DNA of 34,459 bases, taken from the NCBI GenBank assembly GCA_009694135.1, contig SHVS01000018.1:1-34459 (forward strand). Direction: 5' to 3'. A model generated the notes under the pieces. That model ran no database searches. It was given only the letters and a program-made list of their open reading frames with translations, and had not been told where the DNA came from. Origin of the DNA: Alphaproteobacteria bacterium. Lineage in GTDB: Bacteria; Pseudomonadota; Alphaproteobacteria; UBA6615. Of this stretch, positions 8,485 to 17,251 are shown piece after piece; the stretch's first letter is position 1; each line of letters opens with the position of its first letter. Made by a program: the position numbers and the translations under genes.

Positions 8485-10566
8485 ATGCGGCCGGAAATTC
8501 TCTTTCCTCTCTTTGCGCCCATAGGCGCGCTTACCGGCGTCGGGCCGCATAACGCCAAGCTGATCGAGCAGGCGGCCGGCCCGCGCGTCGTCGATTTGCT
8601 CTGGCATCGCCCGAGCGGGCTGATCGACCGCCGCTATGCGCCGCCTGTGGCCGAGGCCAAGCCGGGCTCGATCGCCACGCTTACGATCACGGTCGATACT
8701 CATCTGCCGCCGCGGATTCCGCGCCTGCCTTACAAGATCTATGCCCATGATGCGAGCGGCCAATTGGCGCTCGTGTTCTTCCATGCGCGCGCCGATTACC
8801 TGCTGAAGACCCTGCCGGTGGGCGCGACGCGGATCGTCAGCGGCCGGATCGAGATGTTCCAGGGCCTGCCGCAAATCACCCATCCGGACGCCATCGGCAC
8901 GCCGGAGGAGATCGAGAGCATCCGCACCGTCGCCCCGGTCTATCCCCTCTCCGCCGGGCTATCGCTCAAGGTGATCACCAAAGCTATCCGCCTCGCGCTG
9001 GCGCGCACCCGCGCGCTGCCCGAGTGGCAGGATCCGGCGCTGGTCGCGCGCCACACCTGGCCGAGCTGGCATCAGGCGCTCCTTGCACTGCATGCGCCGC
9101 AGAGCGAGGCCGATCTGGCCCCGACGACCCCCGCCCGCCGCCGGCTGGCCTATGACGAGCTGCTGGCGAGCCAACTCGCCGTCGGGCTGGTGCGCGAGCA
9201 TTTGCGCCAGCGACCGGGACGCCCGACGCGGGGCGACGGAAGTCTGCGCGCGCGCGTGCTGGCCGCCCTGCCCTTTAACCTCACGGCAAGCCAGGAACAG
9301 GCCATCGACGAGATCGAGCGCGACCTGGCCTCGCCCAACCGCATGCTGCGGCTGCTGCAAGGCGATGTCGGCAGCGGTAAGACGGTCGTCGCTTTCCTTG
9401 CCATGCTGATCGCCGCCGAGGCCGGCGGTCAGGCGGCGCTGATGGCGCCGACCGAACTTCTCGCCCGCCAGCATTACGCCACCATCGCTCCGCTGGCCGC
9501 CGCCGCGGGCATCGAGGTCGTGCTGCTCACTGGGCGCGACAAGGGGCGCGAACGCGAGGCGTCGCGCGCGGCCTTGGCCGAGGGACGCATCGCACTCGCC
9601 GTCGGCACCCATGCGCTGGTGCAAGAGGAAGTGGGCTTCGCCGATCTGCGCCTCGCCGTGATCGACGAGCAGCATCGCTTCGGCGTGCATCAGCGCATGC
9701 TGATGACCGCCAAGGGGCAGGCCGTCGATCTCCTGGTCATGACCGCGACGCCAATTCCGCGCACGCTGATGCTCGCCGCCTATGGCGATCTCGACGGCTC
9801 GCGCCTGACCGAGAAACCCGCCGGCCGCAAGCCGGTCGACACCCGCGCGCTGCCCATCGAGCGGCTGGACGAGGTGATCGCGGCGGTCGCCCGCGCCATC
9901 GACAGCGGTGCGAAGGTCTATTGGGTCTGCCCCTTGGTCGAAGAATCGGAAGAACTCGACCTGGAGGCCGCGACCGCGCGGCATCGCTCGCTCACCGAGC
10001 GCTTTGGCGCCCGCGTCGGGCTGGTGCATGGCGGCCTCAAACCTTTGGAGAAAGATCGCGTCATGGCGAGCTTCTCCAATGGAGGGATCGATATTCTGGT
10101 CGCAACCACTGTGATCGAAGTCGGCGTCGACGTGCCGGCGGCGACGGTGATGGTGATCGAACACGCCGAGCGCTTCGGCTTGGCGCAACTGCACCAACTG
10201 CGCGGCCGGGTCGGCCGCAGCAGCCGCGCCAGCACCTGCCTGTTGCTTTACGCGCCGCCGCTCACCCAAGGCGCGCGCGCGCGAATCAACATTCTGCGCG
10301 AAACCGACGACGGATTTCGCATCGCCGAAGAGGATTTACGCCTGCGCGGGGCCGGCGAGGTCCTCGGCACGCGCCAATCGGGCCTGCCCATGTTTCGCCT
10401 CGCCGATCTGGGCCTGCACAGCGATTTATTAGAAATCGCGCGCGATGACGCCAGGTTGGCGCTCGAACGCGACCCGACGCTGACCGGCGCACGCGGCGCG
10501 GCGTTACGGGTATTGCTTTACCTGTTCGAGCGCGACGCGGTGGTGAAATACGCGCGCGCCGGTTGA
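8485..10566 (+). CDS. recG: ATP-dependent DNA helicase RecG
   Basis: The 693 residues equal the usual RecG length. The protein remodels stalled replication forks and Holliday junctions. The N-terminal wedge/OB region begins DLLWHRPSGLIDRRYAPP. The motor carries Walker A GDVGSGKT (about 293-300), the DEQH box (VIDEQHRFGVHQR, near 394), motif III TATPIPRTLM, and the C-terminal HAERFGLAQLHQLRGRVGR with the TRG-like segment RLRGAGEVLGTRQSG. The ATG at 8485 is 66 bases from the divergent sdhE start, so the two share a promoter region. It ends seven bases before the convergent DUF502 gene. Confidence 0.97.
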   Translation: MRPEILFPLFAPIGALTGVGPHNAKLIEQAAGPRVVDLLWHRPSGLIDRRYAPPVAEAKPGSIATLTITVDTHLPPRIPRLPYKIYAHDASGQLALVFFHARADYLLKTLPVGATRIVSGRIEMFQGLPQITHPDAIGTPEEIESIRTVAPVYPLSAGLSLKVITKAIRLALARTRALPEWQDPALVARHTWPSWHQALLALHAPQSEADLAPTTPARRRLAYDELLASQLAVGLVREHLRQRPGRPTRGDGSLRARVLAALPFNLTASQEQAIDEIERDLASPNRMLRLLQGDVGSGKTVVAFLAMLIAAEAGGQAALMAPTELLARQHYATIAPLAAAAGIEVVLLTGRDKGREREASRAALAEGRIALAVGTHALVQEEVGFADLRLAVIDEQHRFGVHQRMLMTAKGQAVDLLVMTATPIPRTLMLAAYGDLDGSRLTEKPAGRKPVDTRALPIERLDEVIAAVARAIDSGAKVYWVCPLVEESEELDLEAATARHRSLTERFGARVGLVHGGLKPLEKDRVMASFSNGGIDILVATTVIEVGVDVPAATVMVIEHAERFGLAQLHQLRGRVGRSSRASTCLLLYAPPLTQGARARINILRETDDGFRIAEEDLRLRGAGEVLGTRQSGLPMFRLADLGLHSDLLEIARDDARLALERDPTLTGARGAALRVLLYLFERDAVVKYARAG

Positions 10567-10573
10567 GGCGAGA

Positions 10574-11326
10574 TTAGTCGTTGCCGTCAGATCTTGGGCC
10601 CGGACCGACAACGGTATGCGGCTTCGCCGCGGGCACGCGCTTGGCCTTACGCGCTTCGGGCGGGCGGCGATCCGGCGGCGCGACGATGCCGCCGGACACG
10701 ACCAGCTTCATCCCGTCCTCGACCGACATGCTGAGCGGGACAACTTCGCTCCGCGCCACATAGCAAAGAAAACCGGAAGTCGGAATCGGCGTGGTTGGCA
10801 CAAAGACGTTGATCACCTCGTCTTCCGTAACATCTTGGATTTCGCCCTCGGTCTTGCCGGTCACGAAACCAAGCACCCAGCATTCCCGGCGCGGAAACTC
10901 GATCAATACCACTTCGCTGAACGCCGCCTTCTGCGCCAAGACGCTTTCGACGATTTGTTTCGTGCTGCTATACACGGTGCGGATAAAGGGCATCCGCCCA
11001 ACGACGCTTTCGCCCATCCGGACCAAGAACCGTCCAAACAGGCTGGCCGCGACCCATCCGATAACGACTAGAGCGCATAACAAAACGACCAAGCCGATTC
11101 CGGGAACGGCGAAGGGCAGATAAGTATTCGGATTGTATCGCGCCGGGATCAGGGGCTCGATCAAGGAATCAATATTATAGACTACGCCCCAGGAAAAATA
11201 GATCGTGATCCAGATCGGCAGCGTGACTAGCACGCCAGTAATTATGTAACCGCGTAAGCGGCCAAGCAGCCCCGCACCGCGCACTGGCAACCTATCGGTA
11301 TCAGATGATGTTTGTTCCTGTTTCAT
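10574..11326 (-). CDS. DUF502 family membrane protein
   Basis: This 250-residue protein has two transmembrane helices, about residues 24-46 (GYIITGVLVTLPIWITIYFS) and 80-105 (PGIGLVVLLCALVVIGW). A conserved soluble portion follows with the family signatures GRMPFIRTVYSSTKQI, LIEFPRRECWVLGFVTG and VFVPTTPIPTSGFL. The C-terminal 35 residues are Pro/Arg/Lys-rich and probably disordered. The molecular function of DUF502 is not established; plant relatives are LCV-like proteins. The ATG at 11326 is preceded by GGGGCGGGA. A TTG at 11359 in frame would add eleven residues. It is convergent with recG. Confidence 0.85.
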   Translation of the reverse strand: MKQEQTSSDTDRLPVRGAGLLGRLRGYIITGVLVTLPIWITIYFSWGVVYNIDSLIEPLIPARYNPNTYLPFAVPGIGLVVLLCALVVIGWVAASLFGRFLVRMGESVVGRMPFIRTVYSSTKQIVESVLAQKAAFSEVVLIEFPRRECWVLGFVTGKTEGEIQDVTEDEVINVFVPTTPIPTSGFLCYVARSEVVPLSMSVEDGMKLVVSGGIVAPPDRRPPEARKAKRVPAAKPHTVVGPGPRSDGND

Positions 11327-11513
11327 TCCCGCCCCTGCGGCCCCATTGTCCCTTGTCAAGCATAAGCGGATGCGGCTGAATTAACCAATGAGTGCAGAAA
11401 TGCGCGAGTCTGGCTCAGCGGCATTCATCACAGGTTTATTCGGTTGGGCGCAAGATTCGATATGCTGAGAGTGCGGATCGCATCGGACCGAGGTTGTTTT
11501 TTGTTGGGGGAAA

Positions 11514-13268
11514 ATGCGCAAATCGAAGCAGGTTTTCGCCATAGCAGCGCTTCTTGGCTTAACGCACATCGCCGCGCCTGTAGCGGCGATTGAGGTCGGT
11601 GACGCGCGCCATTTGCTGACGCGCACCGGCTTCGCCGCGACGACCTCTGAGGCCGATGAGCTGCGCGCGCTCAATCGCGCCGCCGCGGTTGACCGGGTAT
11701 TGGCCAGTGCGCGCACCGAGCCCGCGTCCCCGCCGCCCGGCTTTGCGCTCAAATGGACCGAGCCGCCACGAGTTCAGGACATGAACGAGACGGAGCGCAA
11801 AAAGTACCAGGATCTCCAACGCAGCCAGGAAATCGAACTCAAGTCGTGGTGGATGGAGGAGATGGCGAATACGCCCTCCCCGGTCACCGAGATGATGACC
11901 CTGTTCTGGCACGGGCATTTCACCTCGAGCCTGCAAAAAGTCCGTTTTCCGGCGCTGATCTATCGGCAGAACCAGTTGTTTCGCCAGCACGCGCTTGGCA
12001 ATTTCGGCAAACTGTTGGCGGGGATCGTGCACGATCCGGCGATGCTGATCTATCTCGACAACGTGTCCAACCCGCAGCGCTTTGCGCTGGGGCAGCAGGC
12101 GCCGAATGAGAATCTCGCGCGCGAACTGCTCGAACTGTTCACGCTTGGCGAGGGCAATTACGCCGAGACCGACATCAAGGAGATCGCGCGCGCCCTGACC
12201 GGCTATGCCTACGACCCGCGCACGGGTGAGTTTCAGTCCTTCGCCGCGCGCCATGACGGCGGCCGCAAGGCAATCCTCGGCCAAGCCGGCAATTTCACCG
12301 GCGATGACGTGGTTGCCCTGCTGCTCGCCGATCCGCGCACCTCGGAGCGCATCGTCAAAAGCCTGTGGGTGGCGTTTGTTTCGCCGCAGCCCGATCCCTC
12401 CGAAGTCAAGCGCTTGGCGGCGATATTTCGGCAGAACAACTACGAGATGAAGCCGCTGCTGCGCGCATTGTGGCTGAGCGATGCGTTCTGGGCGGAAGCC
12501 AACCGCGGCACGCTGGTCAAGTCGCCAGTCGAATTGCTGGTCGGCACTCTGCGGACCTTCGGCGTCACTTTGTCCGAAGGCGCGCCGCTGGTCACGGTCG
12601 CACGGCGCATGGGTCAGGACCTGTTCGATCCGCCGAACGTCAAAGGCTGGCCGGGCGGTTTAACCTGGATCAATAGCGACACCTATTTGCAGCGCCAAGA
12701 GATCATCCGCTTCGTCACCGGCGGACAAGGCGCACCCGCGCTGCCGCGCACTCCAGCGCCGACCGGCGGCCTCGCCGCTTTTGTCGAGGCTCAGGCGAAG
12801 GCGAAAGCCGAGGCTGAGGTGAGGGCCCTGGCTGACGCCAAGGCTCAAGCGCAAATGCTGGCCCAGGCTCCGCCACAACCGGTTACGCAGCTGGCCCAGA
12901 CGCCTATCGAAGCGCGGCAAGAGGCCCGCGCCGAACGGCAAGAAGCCCGCGCCGAGGCGCGGCAAGGTGCCAATGCTCCGGCTGACAACGCCATGGGCGG
13001 CGTAATGGCCGGCCCTGGCGCGATGGCGGAAATGGCGCCGCAACCGCAAATGGCCGCCCCGCCGCAACCCGCCGCCAACCGTCCAACCCCCTTCGGCGCG
13101 ACGATCGAGCGCTGGGTCCGCGCCCTGCCCGAGGTGTGGCTGCCGAGTGCCCAAGTGGCGTCGCTGCTCGTGCCGCTGCCGCCGGTCGATATCGCCACGC
13201 TCGATCCGCTGGCGAGCGGCGCCATGGTCCGCCGCTTGCTCAATGATCCCGTCTACCAATTGAAATAG
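11514..13268 (+). CDS. DUF1800 domain protein, exported, with long Ala/Gln/Glu-rich insert
   Basis: This 584-residue protein has a signal peptide (about 1-25, LLGLTHIAAPVAA). The DUF1800 body (about 28-405) is recognised by AIEVGDARHLLTRTGFA, MTLFWHGHFTSS, NENLARELLELFTLGEGNY and DPPNVKGWPGGLTWIN. Residues about 408-525 are a low-complexity linker rich in Ala, Gln, Glu, Arg, Pro and Met, with internal EARQEAR/AERQEAR repeats. A short globular tail (about 526-584) follows. The biochemical function of DUF1800 is not established. It is paired four bases ahead of a DUF1501 protein, an association seen repeatedly in bacteria, so the two probably act together outside the cytoplasm. Confidence 0.85.
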   Translation: MRKSKQVFAIAALLGLTHIAAPVAAIEVGDARHLLTRTGFAATTSEADELRALNRAAAVDRVLASARTEPASPPPGFALKWTEPPRVQDMNETERKKYQDLQRSQEIELKSWWMEEMANTPSPVTEMMTLFWHGHFTSSLQKVRFPALIYRQNQLFRQHALGNFGKLLAGIVHDPAMLIYLDNVSNPQRFALGQQAPNENLARELLELFTLGEGNYAETDIKEIARALTGYAYDPRTGEFQSFAARHDGGRKAILGQAGNFTGDDVVALLLADPRTSERIVKSLWVAFVSPQPDPSEVKRLAAIFRQNNYEMKPLLRALWLSDAFWAEANRGTLVKSPVELLVGTLRTFGVTLSEGAPLVTVARRMGQDLFDPPNVKGWPGGLTWINSDTYLQRQEIIRFVTGGQGAPALPRTPAPTGGLAAFVEAQAKAKAEAEVRALADAKAQAQMLAQAPPQPVTQLAQTPIEARQEARAERQEARAEARQGANAPADNAMGGVMAGPGAMAEMAPQPQMAAPPQPAANRPTPFGATIERWVRALPEVWLPSAQVASLLVPLPPVDIATLDPLASGAMVRRLLNDPVYQLK

Positions 13269-13278
13269 GGAAATGCCC

Positions 13279-14448
13279 ATGCGCCGTCGCGATTTTCTGC
13301 TCGCCTCGTCTGCCGCGGCATTGGTCCCGACGCTGCCGGCCTCGGCCGCAACCGCGCCCCACGACTTCAAGGACCGGGTCCTGGTGTTGATCGAACTCAA
13401 TGGCGGCAATGACGGGCTCAACACCATCGTCCCCTTTGCCGACCCGCTCTATACGTCGCTGCGCCCGCGCCTGGCGCTGTCGCGCGACGAGGTGCTGCCG
13501 CTCGACGAGAAGCTCGCGCTCAACAAGGTGCTCGAGCCGCTGATGCCGGCTTGGCAGGGCAAGGATTTGGCGATCGCCTTGGGCGTCGGTTACGCCGATC
13601 CCAATCGCTCGCATTTCCGCTCGATCGAAGTGGTCGAGACTGCCTCCGACCCCAAGGAAGTGCGCGCCGAAGGCTGGATCGGCGGCATCTTCGCCGAGGC
13701 GAAGGTCAAACGTGTTTTCGCCACCGATGGCGTCGTGCTTGGCGGACCGCTCGGTCCGCTTGCCGGCGGTGACGTGAAGGCGATCGCGCTCGAGGAGCCG
13801 GAGGCCTTCATTCGCCAGGCGATGAATACGCCCGAGGCGCCCGCGCGCACGGCGAATGCCGCTTTGGCGCATGTGCTTGCCGTACGCGGCGAAGTACGCT
13901 CGGCCGCCAACGACCTTGGCGGACGGCTTGCGGCCGTAACCAACCAGCCCACCGACGACTGGCCGCAGAATCGCTTCGCCCGGCAGTTGGCGGTCACGGC
14001 CCGGCTCATCGCTTCCGGTACGCCCACCGCGGTCTATAAAATCCGCCATGCCGGTTTTGATACCCACGCCGGGCAACTCGGGACGCAGCGCCAACTTCTA
14101 ACGCAGTTTGCCGAGGGCTTGGCCAAGTTCCGCGATGTGATGATCAAGGCCGGCGCCTGGGAACGCGTGCTGCTGATGACCTACGCCGAGTTCGGTCGCC
14201 GCGTCGCCGAGAACGGCAGCAACGGCACTGATCACGGCACCGCCGCGCCGCATTTCATCATGGGTGGCAAGGTCAAAGGCGGGCTCTATGGCGAGCAGCC
14301 GCCGCTTAATGATCTCGATGCCGGCGATCTGAAGTACCGGCTCGACTTCCGCCGCCTCTATGCCACTGCGTCCGAGCGGTGGTGGGGCATCGCCCGCACG
14401 CCGAAGACACTGCAGCAGGCCAAGCCGCTCGAATTGCTGCGTGCTTAA
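13279..14448 (+). CDS. DUF1501 family protein, Tat-exported
   Basis: The protein starts with a twin-arginine signal (MRRRDFLLASSAAALVP). The DUF1501 body belongs to the alkaline-phosphatase/sulfatase-like superfamily. Visible signatures are LIELNGGNDGLNTIVPF, the histidine segment GFDTHAGQLGTQ, and EFGRRVAENGSNGTDHGTA, which in this superfamily builds a metal site. The ATG at 13279 has AGGG eight bases upstream. The ATG at 13273 is in frame but too close to that site. It is cotranscribed with the preceding DUF1800 gene. The substrate is unknown. Tat export suggests it folds, possibly with metal, before secretion. Confidence 0.87.
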   Translation: MRRRDFLLASSAAALVPTLPASAATAPHDFKDRVLVLIELNGGNDGLNTIVPFADPLYTSLRPRLALSRDEVLPLDEKLALNKVLEPLMPAWQGKDLAIALGVGYADPNRSHFRSIEVVETASDPKEVRAEGWIGGIFAEAKVKRVFATDGVVLGGPLGPLAGGDVKAIALEEPEAFIRQAMNTPEAPARTANAALAHVLAVRGEVRSAANDLGGRLAAVTNQPTDDWPQNRFARQLAVTARLIASGTPTAVYKIRHAGFDTHAGQLGTQRQLLTQFAEGLAKFRDVMIKAGAWERVLLMTYAEFGRRVAENGSNGTDHGTAAPHFIMGGKVKGGLYGEQPPLNDLDAGDLKYRLDFRRLYATASERWWGIARTPKTLQQAKPLELLRA

Positions 14449-14478
14449 AACGGCACCCGGCGCGAAATAACGGGCCGC

Positions 14479-14511
14479 AAGGATGGTGCGGCTGGAGGGA
14501 CTCGCCCCCCC
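14479..14511 (-). repeat. Broken tRNA-Leu 3' fragment (T-arm and acceptor)
   Basis: Bases 14479-14504 repeat exactly the 26 bases at 14545-14570, the 3' end of the neighbouring tRNA-Leu including the encoded CCA. On the minus strand the fragment continues into a G-run equivalent to the T-stem but lacks two T bases of the T-loop, and no anticodon arm follows. It is a relic, not a tRNA gene. Such fragments are left by site-specific integration at tRNA 3' ends or by local duplication. Confidence 0.7.
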
Positions 14512-14549
14512 AAAAGCGCGCAGCGCGTCTGCAAGAAAAGCAGGAAGGA

Positions 14550-14636
14550 TGGTGCGGCTGGAGGGACTCGAACCCCCACGAGCTTGCGCCCGCTAGCACC
14601 TGAAGCTAGTGCGTCTACCAATTCCGCCACAGCCGC
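14550..14636 (-). tRNA. tRNA-Leu (anticodon CAG)
   Basis: This is an 87-nt gene on the minus strand. The acceptor stem GCGGCTG pairs with CAGCCGC, the D-arm is GGCGGAATTGGTAGACGC, the anticodon stem-loop is CTAGCTTCAGGTGCTAG with anticodon CAG, and a long variable arm is typical of the leucine class. CCA is encoded. It lies 63 bases downstream of another tRNA-Leu. Confidence 0.95.
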
Positions 14637-14699
14637 TTTTGGTGCGCTTTGGGCGACACCCACTCGATCCATCCGTCAGTTAGCCTGGTATCTGCCAAG

Positions 14700-14786
14700 T
14701 GGTGCGGCTGAGAGGACTTGAACCTCCACGGGGTTGCCCCCACAACGCCCTCAACGTTGCGCGTCTACCGGTTCCGCCACAACCGC
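14700..14786 (-). tRNA. tRNA-Leu (anticodon GAG)
   Basis: This is an 87-nt gene on the minus strand with class II architecture. The acceptor GCGGTTG pairs with CAGCCGC through one G-U pair, the D-arm is GGCGGAACCGGTAGACGC, the anticodon loop reads GTTGAGG (anticodon GAG), and there is a long variable arm and an encoded CCA. It is probably cotranscribed with the tRNA-Leu(CAG) below it. Confidence 0.95.
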
Positions 14787-14829
14787 ATTAACCCAGCAGG
14801 GCGCACTCATTACCCGAAGGCCCCCTCAC

Positions 14830-16512
14830 CTACAAGGCCGCGCGCCGACCGCGACGCTTCGCGCCTCGGAGTGTGCTGAGCGTCTGGCTAGGCGAAATCG
14901 CCTCGATAGCGGTTTTTAGCTCGATCAGCGCCGGCCCACCCGAAGCCCGCGCCCGCACGAATGCGGCGGGAAAACCACGCGTCTCTTCGACCCGCTCCGC
15001 GTACAGCCCATAGGCGCGGGCAAGGGCGACAAAATCCGGGTTGACCAGTTCGGTCGCGACGATGCGTCCCGGAAAGATCTTCTCCTGATGCATACGAATG
15101 GTGCCGTAGCTGCTATTGTTGACGACCAACAGAATGACCGCCGCACCCTCTTGCGCGGCCGTCGCCAGCTCCTGCTGGCTGATCTGGAAGCAGCCGTCTC
15201 CCGCCCAGGCGACCACCACCCGCTCGGGCGCGCGCAGCTTGGCCGCGATCGCCGCCGGCAGGCCATAGCCCATCGAACCGCTGGTCGGGGCAAGCTGGCT
15301 GCCGAAGGATCGATAGCGGCAGTAGCGATTGACCCAGGCAGCATAGTTGCCGGCCCCATTGGTCACGATCGCATCCGCCGGCAAGACCTTGTTCAGCCCG
15401 GCGACGACATGCGCCAGGTCGAGCATGGCGCGTTCCGGCCCAGGCGTGCTGTGCGCGAGGTAATCCGCATGTGCCTCATGCAGCCAGGCGCGGCGAACCG
15501 GTTTGCGCCGCGGACGCACCGCGGCGAGCGCGGCCAAGGCCGGGCCGCTGCTCGCCACGACCGCCAGCGCCGTGCGATACACGCGGCCTAACTCCTCGGC
15601 ATCGGCATGAAGATGAATCAGGGTCTGACGCGGATCGGGTGCGTCCAGCAGCGTGTAGCGGCTGGTGGTGACCTCGCCCAGCCGCGTGCCGAGCGCGAGC
15701 ACAAGGTCGGCCGATTTGACGCGCTCGGCGAGCTTCGGGTCGAGGGCGAGGCCAAGATGACCAGCATAGCAGGCGTGCGTGTTGTCGAGAAAATCCTGGC
15801 GGCGAAACGCGCTCGCGACAGGGATCGCCCACATCGACGCAAATTCCACCAATGCGTCCGTTGCGGCCGCAGTCCAGCCGCCGCCGCCAACGATAGCGAG
15901 CGGGCGCTCGGCGCGTTCCAGCCGCGCAACGATCTCGGCGACGGCGGATGGATCAGGCGCGGCGCGAGCGACCGGCATCGGCTCGACGCCCTCGACCGAC
16001 GCACTCTCGGCCTGCATGTCCTCGGGCAGGCCAAGCACGACCGGGCCCGGACGTCCGGCGGACGCGGTCGCGAAGGCGCGCGCGACCAATTCGGGAACGC
16101 GCTCCGCGCGATCGATCACCGCGACATATTTCGCCAGCGGCGCGAACAGCCGCTCGAGCTCGATTTCCTGAAACGCGCCGCGTCCGGCCAGAGCGCGCGG
16201 CGGCAGCCCGACGAACAACACGAGCGGCGTGGAATCATGCTTGGCGACGAATAGCCCGGCGATGGCATTCGCCGCCCCCGGCCCGCGCGTCACCATGGCG
16301 ACGCCCGGGCGCTGGGTCAGCTTGGCGTCGGCCTCGGCCATCATCGCCGCCCCGCCCTCGTGACGGCAGGTTACGACGCGCACGCCAGGCGCGTCGCGCA
16401 GCGCATCGAGCACGCCAAGGAAACTCTCGCCCGGCAAACAGAAGACGTGATCGACGCCATGGCGAACGAGCGCCCCGACCAACAAACGCGCGCCGGTGCA
16501 GGAGGCTGGCAT
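14830..16512 (-). CDS. Acetolactate-synthase-like thiamine pyrophosphate enzyme
   Basis: This 560-residue enzyme has the three-domain ThDP fold. The catalytic glutamate lies in CRHEGGAAMMAEA (Glu52), the central domain has PLAIVGGGGW, and the ThDP/Mg motif is WAGDGCFQ through VNNSSYGTI (about 437-470). The family includes acetolactate synthase, benzoylformate decarboxylase and oxalyl-CoA decarboxylase. No regulatory small subunit (ilvN/ilvH) follows and no other branched-chain biosynthetic gene is near, so a catabolic decarboxylase or carboligase is as likely as biosynthesis. It lies six bases after a glutathione S-transferase gene on the same strand. The C-terminal end is Arg/Lys-rich. Confidence 0.88.
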   Translation of the reverse strand: MPASCTGARLLVGALVRHGVDHVFCLPGESFLGVLDALRDAPGVRVVTCRHEGGAAMMAEADAKLTQRPGVAMVTRGPGAANAIAGLFVAKHDSTPLVLFVGLPPRALAGRGAFQEIELERLFAPLAKYVAVIDRAERVPELVARAFATASAGRPGPVVLGLPEDMQAESASVEGVEPMPVARAAPDPSAVAEIVARLERAERPLAIVGGGGWTAAATDALVEFASMWAIPVASAFRRQDFLDNTHACYAGHLGLALDPKLAERVKSADLVLALGTRLGEVTTSRYTLLDAPDPRQTLIHLHADAEELGRVYRTALAVVASSGPALAALAAVRPRRKPVRRAWLHEAHADYLAHSTPGPERAMLDLAHVVAGLNKVLPADAIVTNGAGNYAAWVNRYCRYRSFGSQLAPTSGSMGYGLPAAIAAKLRAPERVVVAWAGDGCFQISQQELATAAQEGAAVILLVVNNSSYGTIRMHQEKIFPGRIVATELVNPDFVALARAYGLYAERVEETRGFPAAFVRARASGGPALIELKTAIEAISPSQTLSTLRGAKRRGRRAAL

Positions 16513-16518
16513 CGCCGG

Positions 16519-17139
16519 TTAGATTAGCCCGACCATGACATGCTCGCGGAAACCCGCCCGCTCGGTCAGCCGATCATACCACGCCGTCAACGCCGGTAAG
16601 GTCGGGCGCGGGATCGGCAAGGCGAACCAGCGATAGGTGAAAATCCCGAGCGCGATATCGGCGACCGTCATCTCCTCGCCCTCGACAAATCGCTTTCCGG
16701 CGAATTGCCCGTCAAGCAGCGTGAAGGCGCGCGTGGTGCGCTCAAGCGCCGGTTTGATCGCGTCGGGTGTCTTTTCTTCCGGGCGGCCGCGCACCAGCGC
16801 CAGAAACAGCGGCCCGATCGCCGGATTAAGCGCCGAAAGCTGCCAATCCATCCAGCGCTCGACATTGGCGCGCGCGCGGGCATCGGCCGGCAGCAGCCGG
16901 CCATCGCCGAAGCGGGAGGCTAGATAGCGCAGGATGGTGTTCGATTCCCACAGGGCAAAGCCATCCTCGATCATCACCGGGACGAGACCATTCGGGTTGA
17001 GGGCGCGGAACGCCGGCTCATTCACCTTGCCGAAGGCGCCGCCGTAATCATCGCGCTCGAAGGGCAGACCAAGTTCGGCGCAAGCCCAAAGGATCTTCTG
17101 CACATTGCCCGAGTTCTTGCGGCCGAGAACCTTGAGCAT
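16519..17139 (-). CDS. Glutathione S-transferase family protein
   Basis: The protein has 206 residues. The N-terminal thioredoxin-fold half has the likely active-site serine in RKNSGNVQKI, the cis-Pro loop LVPVMIEDG and the glutathione gamma-glutamyl contact WESNTILRYLA. The C-terminal helical half has the conserved MTVADIALGIFTYRW N-capping segment. It probably conjugates or reduces a small electrophile with glutathione; the substrate is not deducible. There is a strong ribosome site (GGGGGAGG) before the ATG at 17139. It is the first gene of a two-gene unit with the TPP enzyme, which suggests a shared substrate pathway or simple co-regulation. Confidence 0.9.
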   Translation of the reverse strand: MLKVLGRKNSGNVQKILWACAELGLPFERDDYGGAFGKVNEPAFRALNPNGLVPVMIEDGFALWESNTILRYLASRFGDGRLLPADARARANVERWMDWQLSALNPAIGPLFLALVRGRPEEKTPDAIKPALERTTRAFTLLDGQFAGKRFVEGEEMTVADIALGIFTYRWFALPIPRPTLPALTAWYDRLTERAGFREHVMVGLI

Positions 17140-17251
17140 GGCAGTTCCTCCCCCGAAATGATCGCGCCCGCATCCGCGCCGATGGAGCGGCTGCGCTTGT
17201 TACTTTGTCACGCGACTCTGATTGAATTTTGGCAGTGCGGCGCAGCCAGCG

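Noticed and set aside
8959-10269. Open frame of 436 codons antisense to recG
   Set aside because: It is low-complexity in composition with no motif; recG on the other strand is unambiguous.
14479-14511. A third tRNA-Leu gene
   Set aside because: Only the T-arm and acceptor portion is present, with two T bases of the T-loop missing and no anticodon arm.
14830-16512. Biosynthetic acetolactate synthase (ilvB)
   Set aside because: No small subunit or other ilv gene is adjacent, and the family holds many other activities, so no symbol was given.
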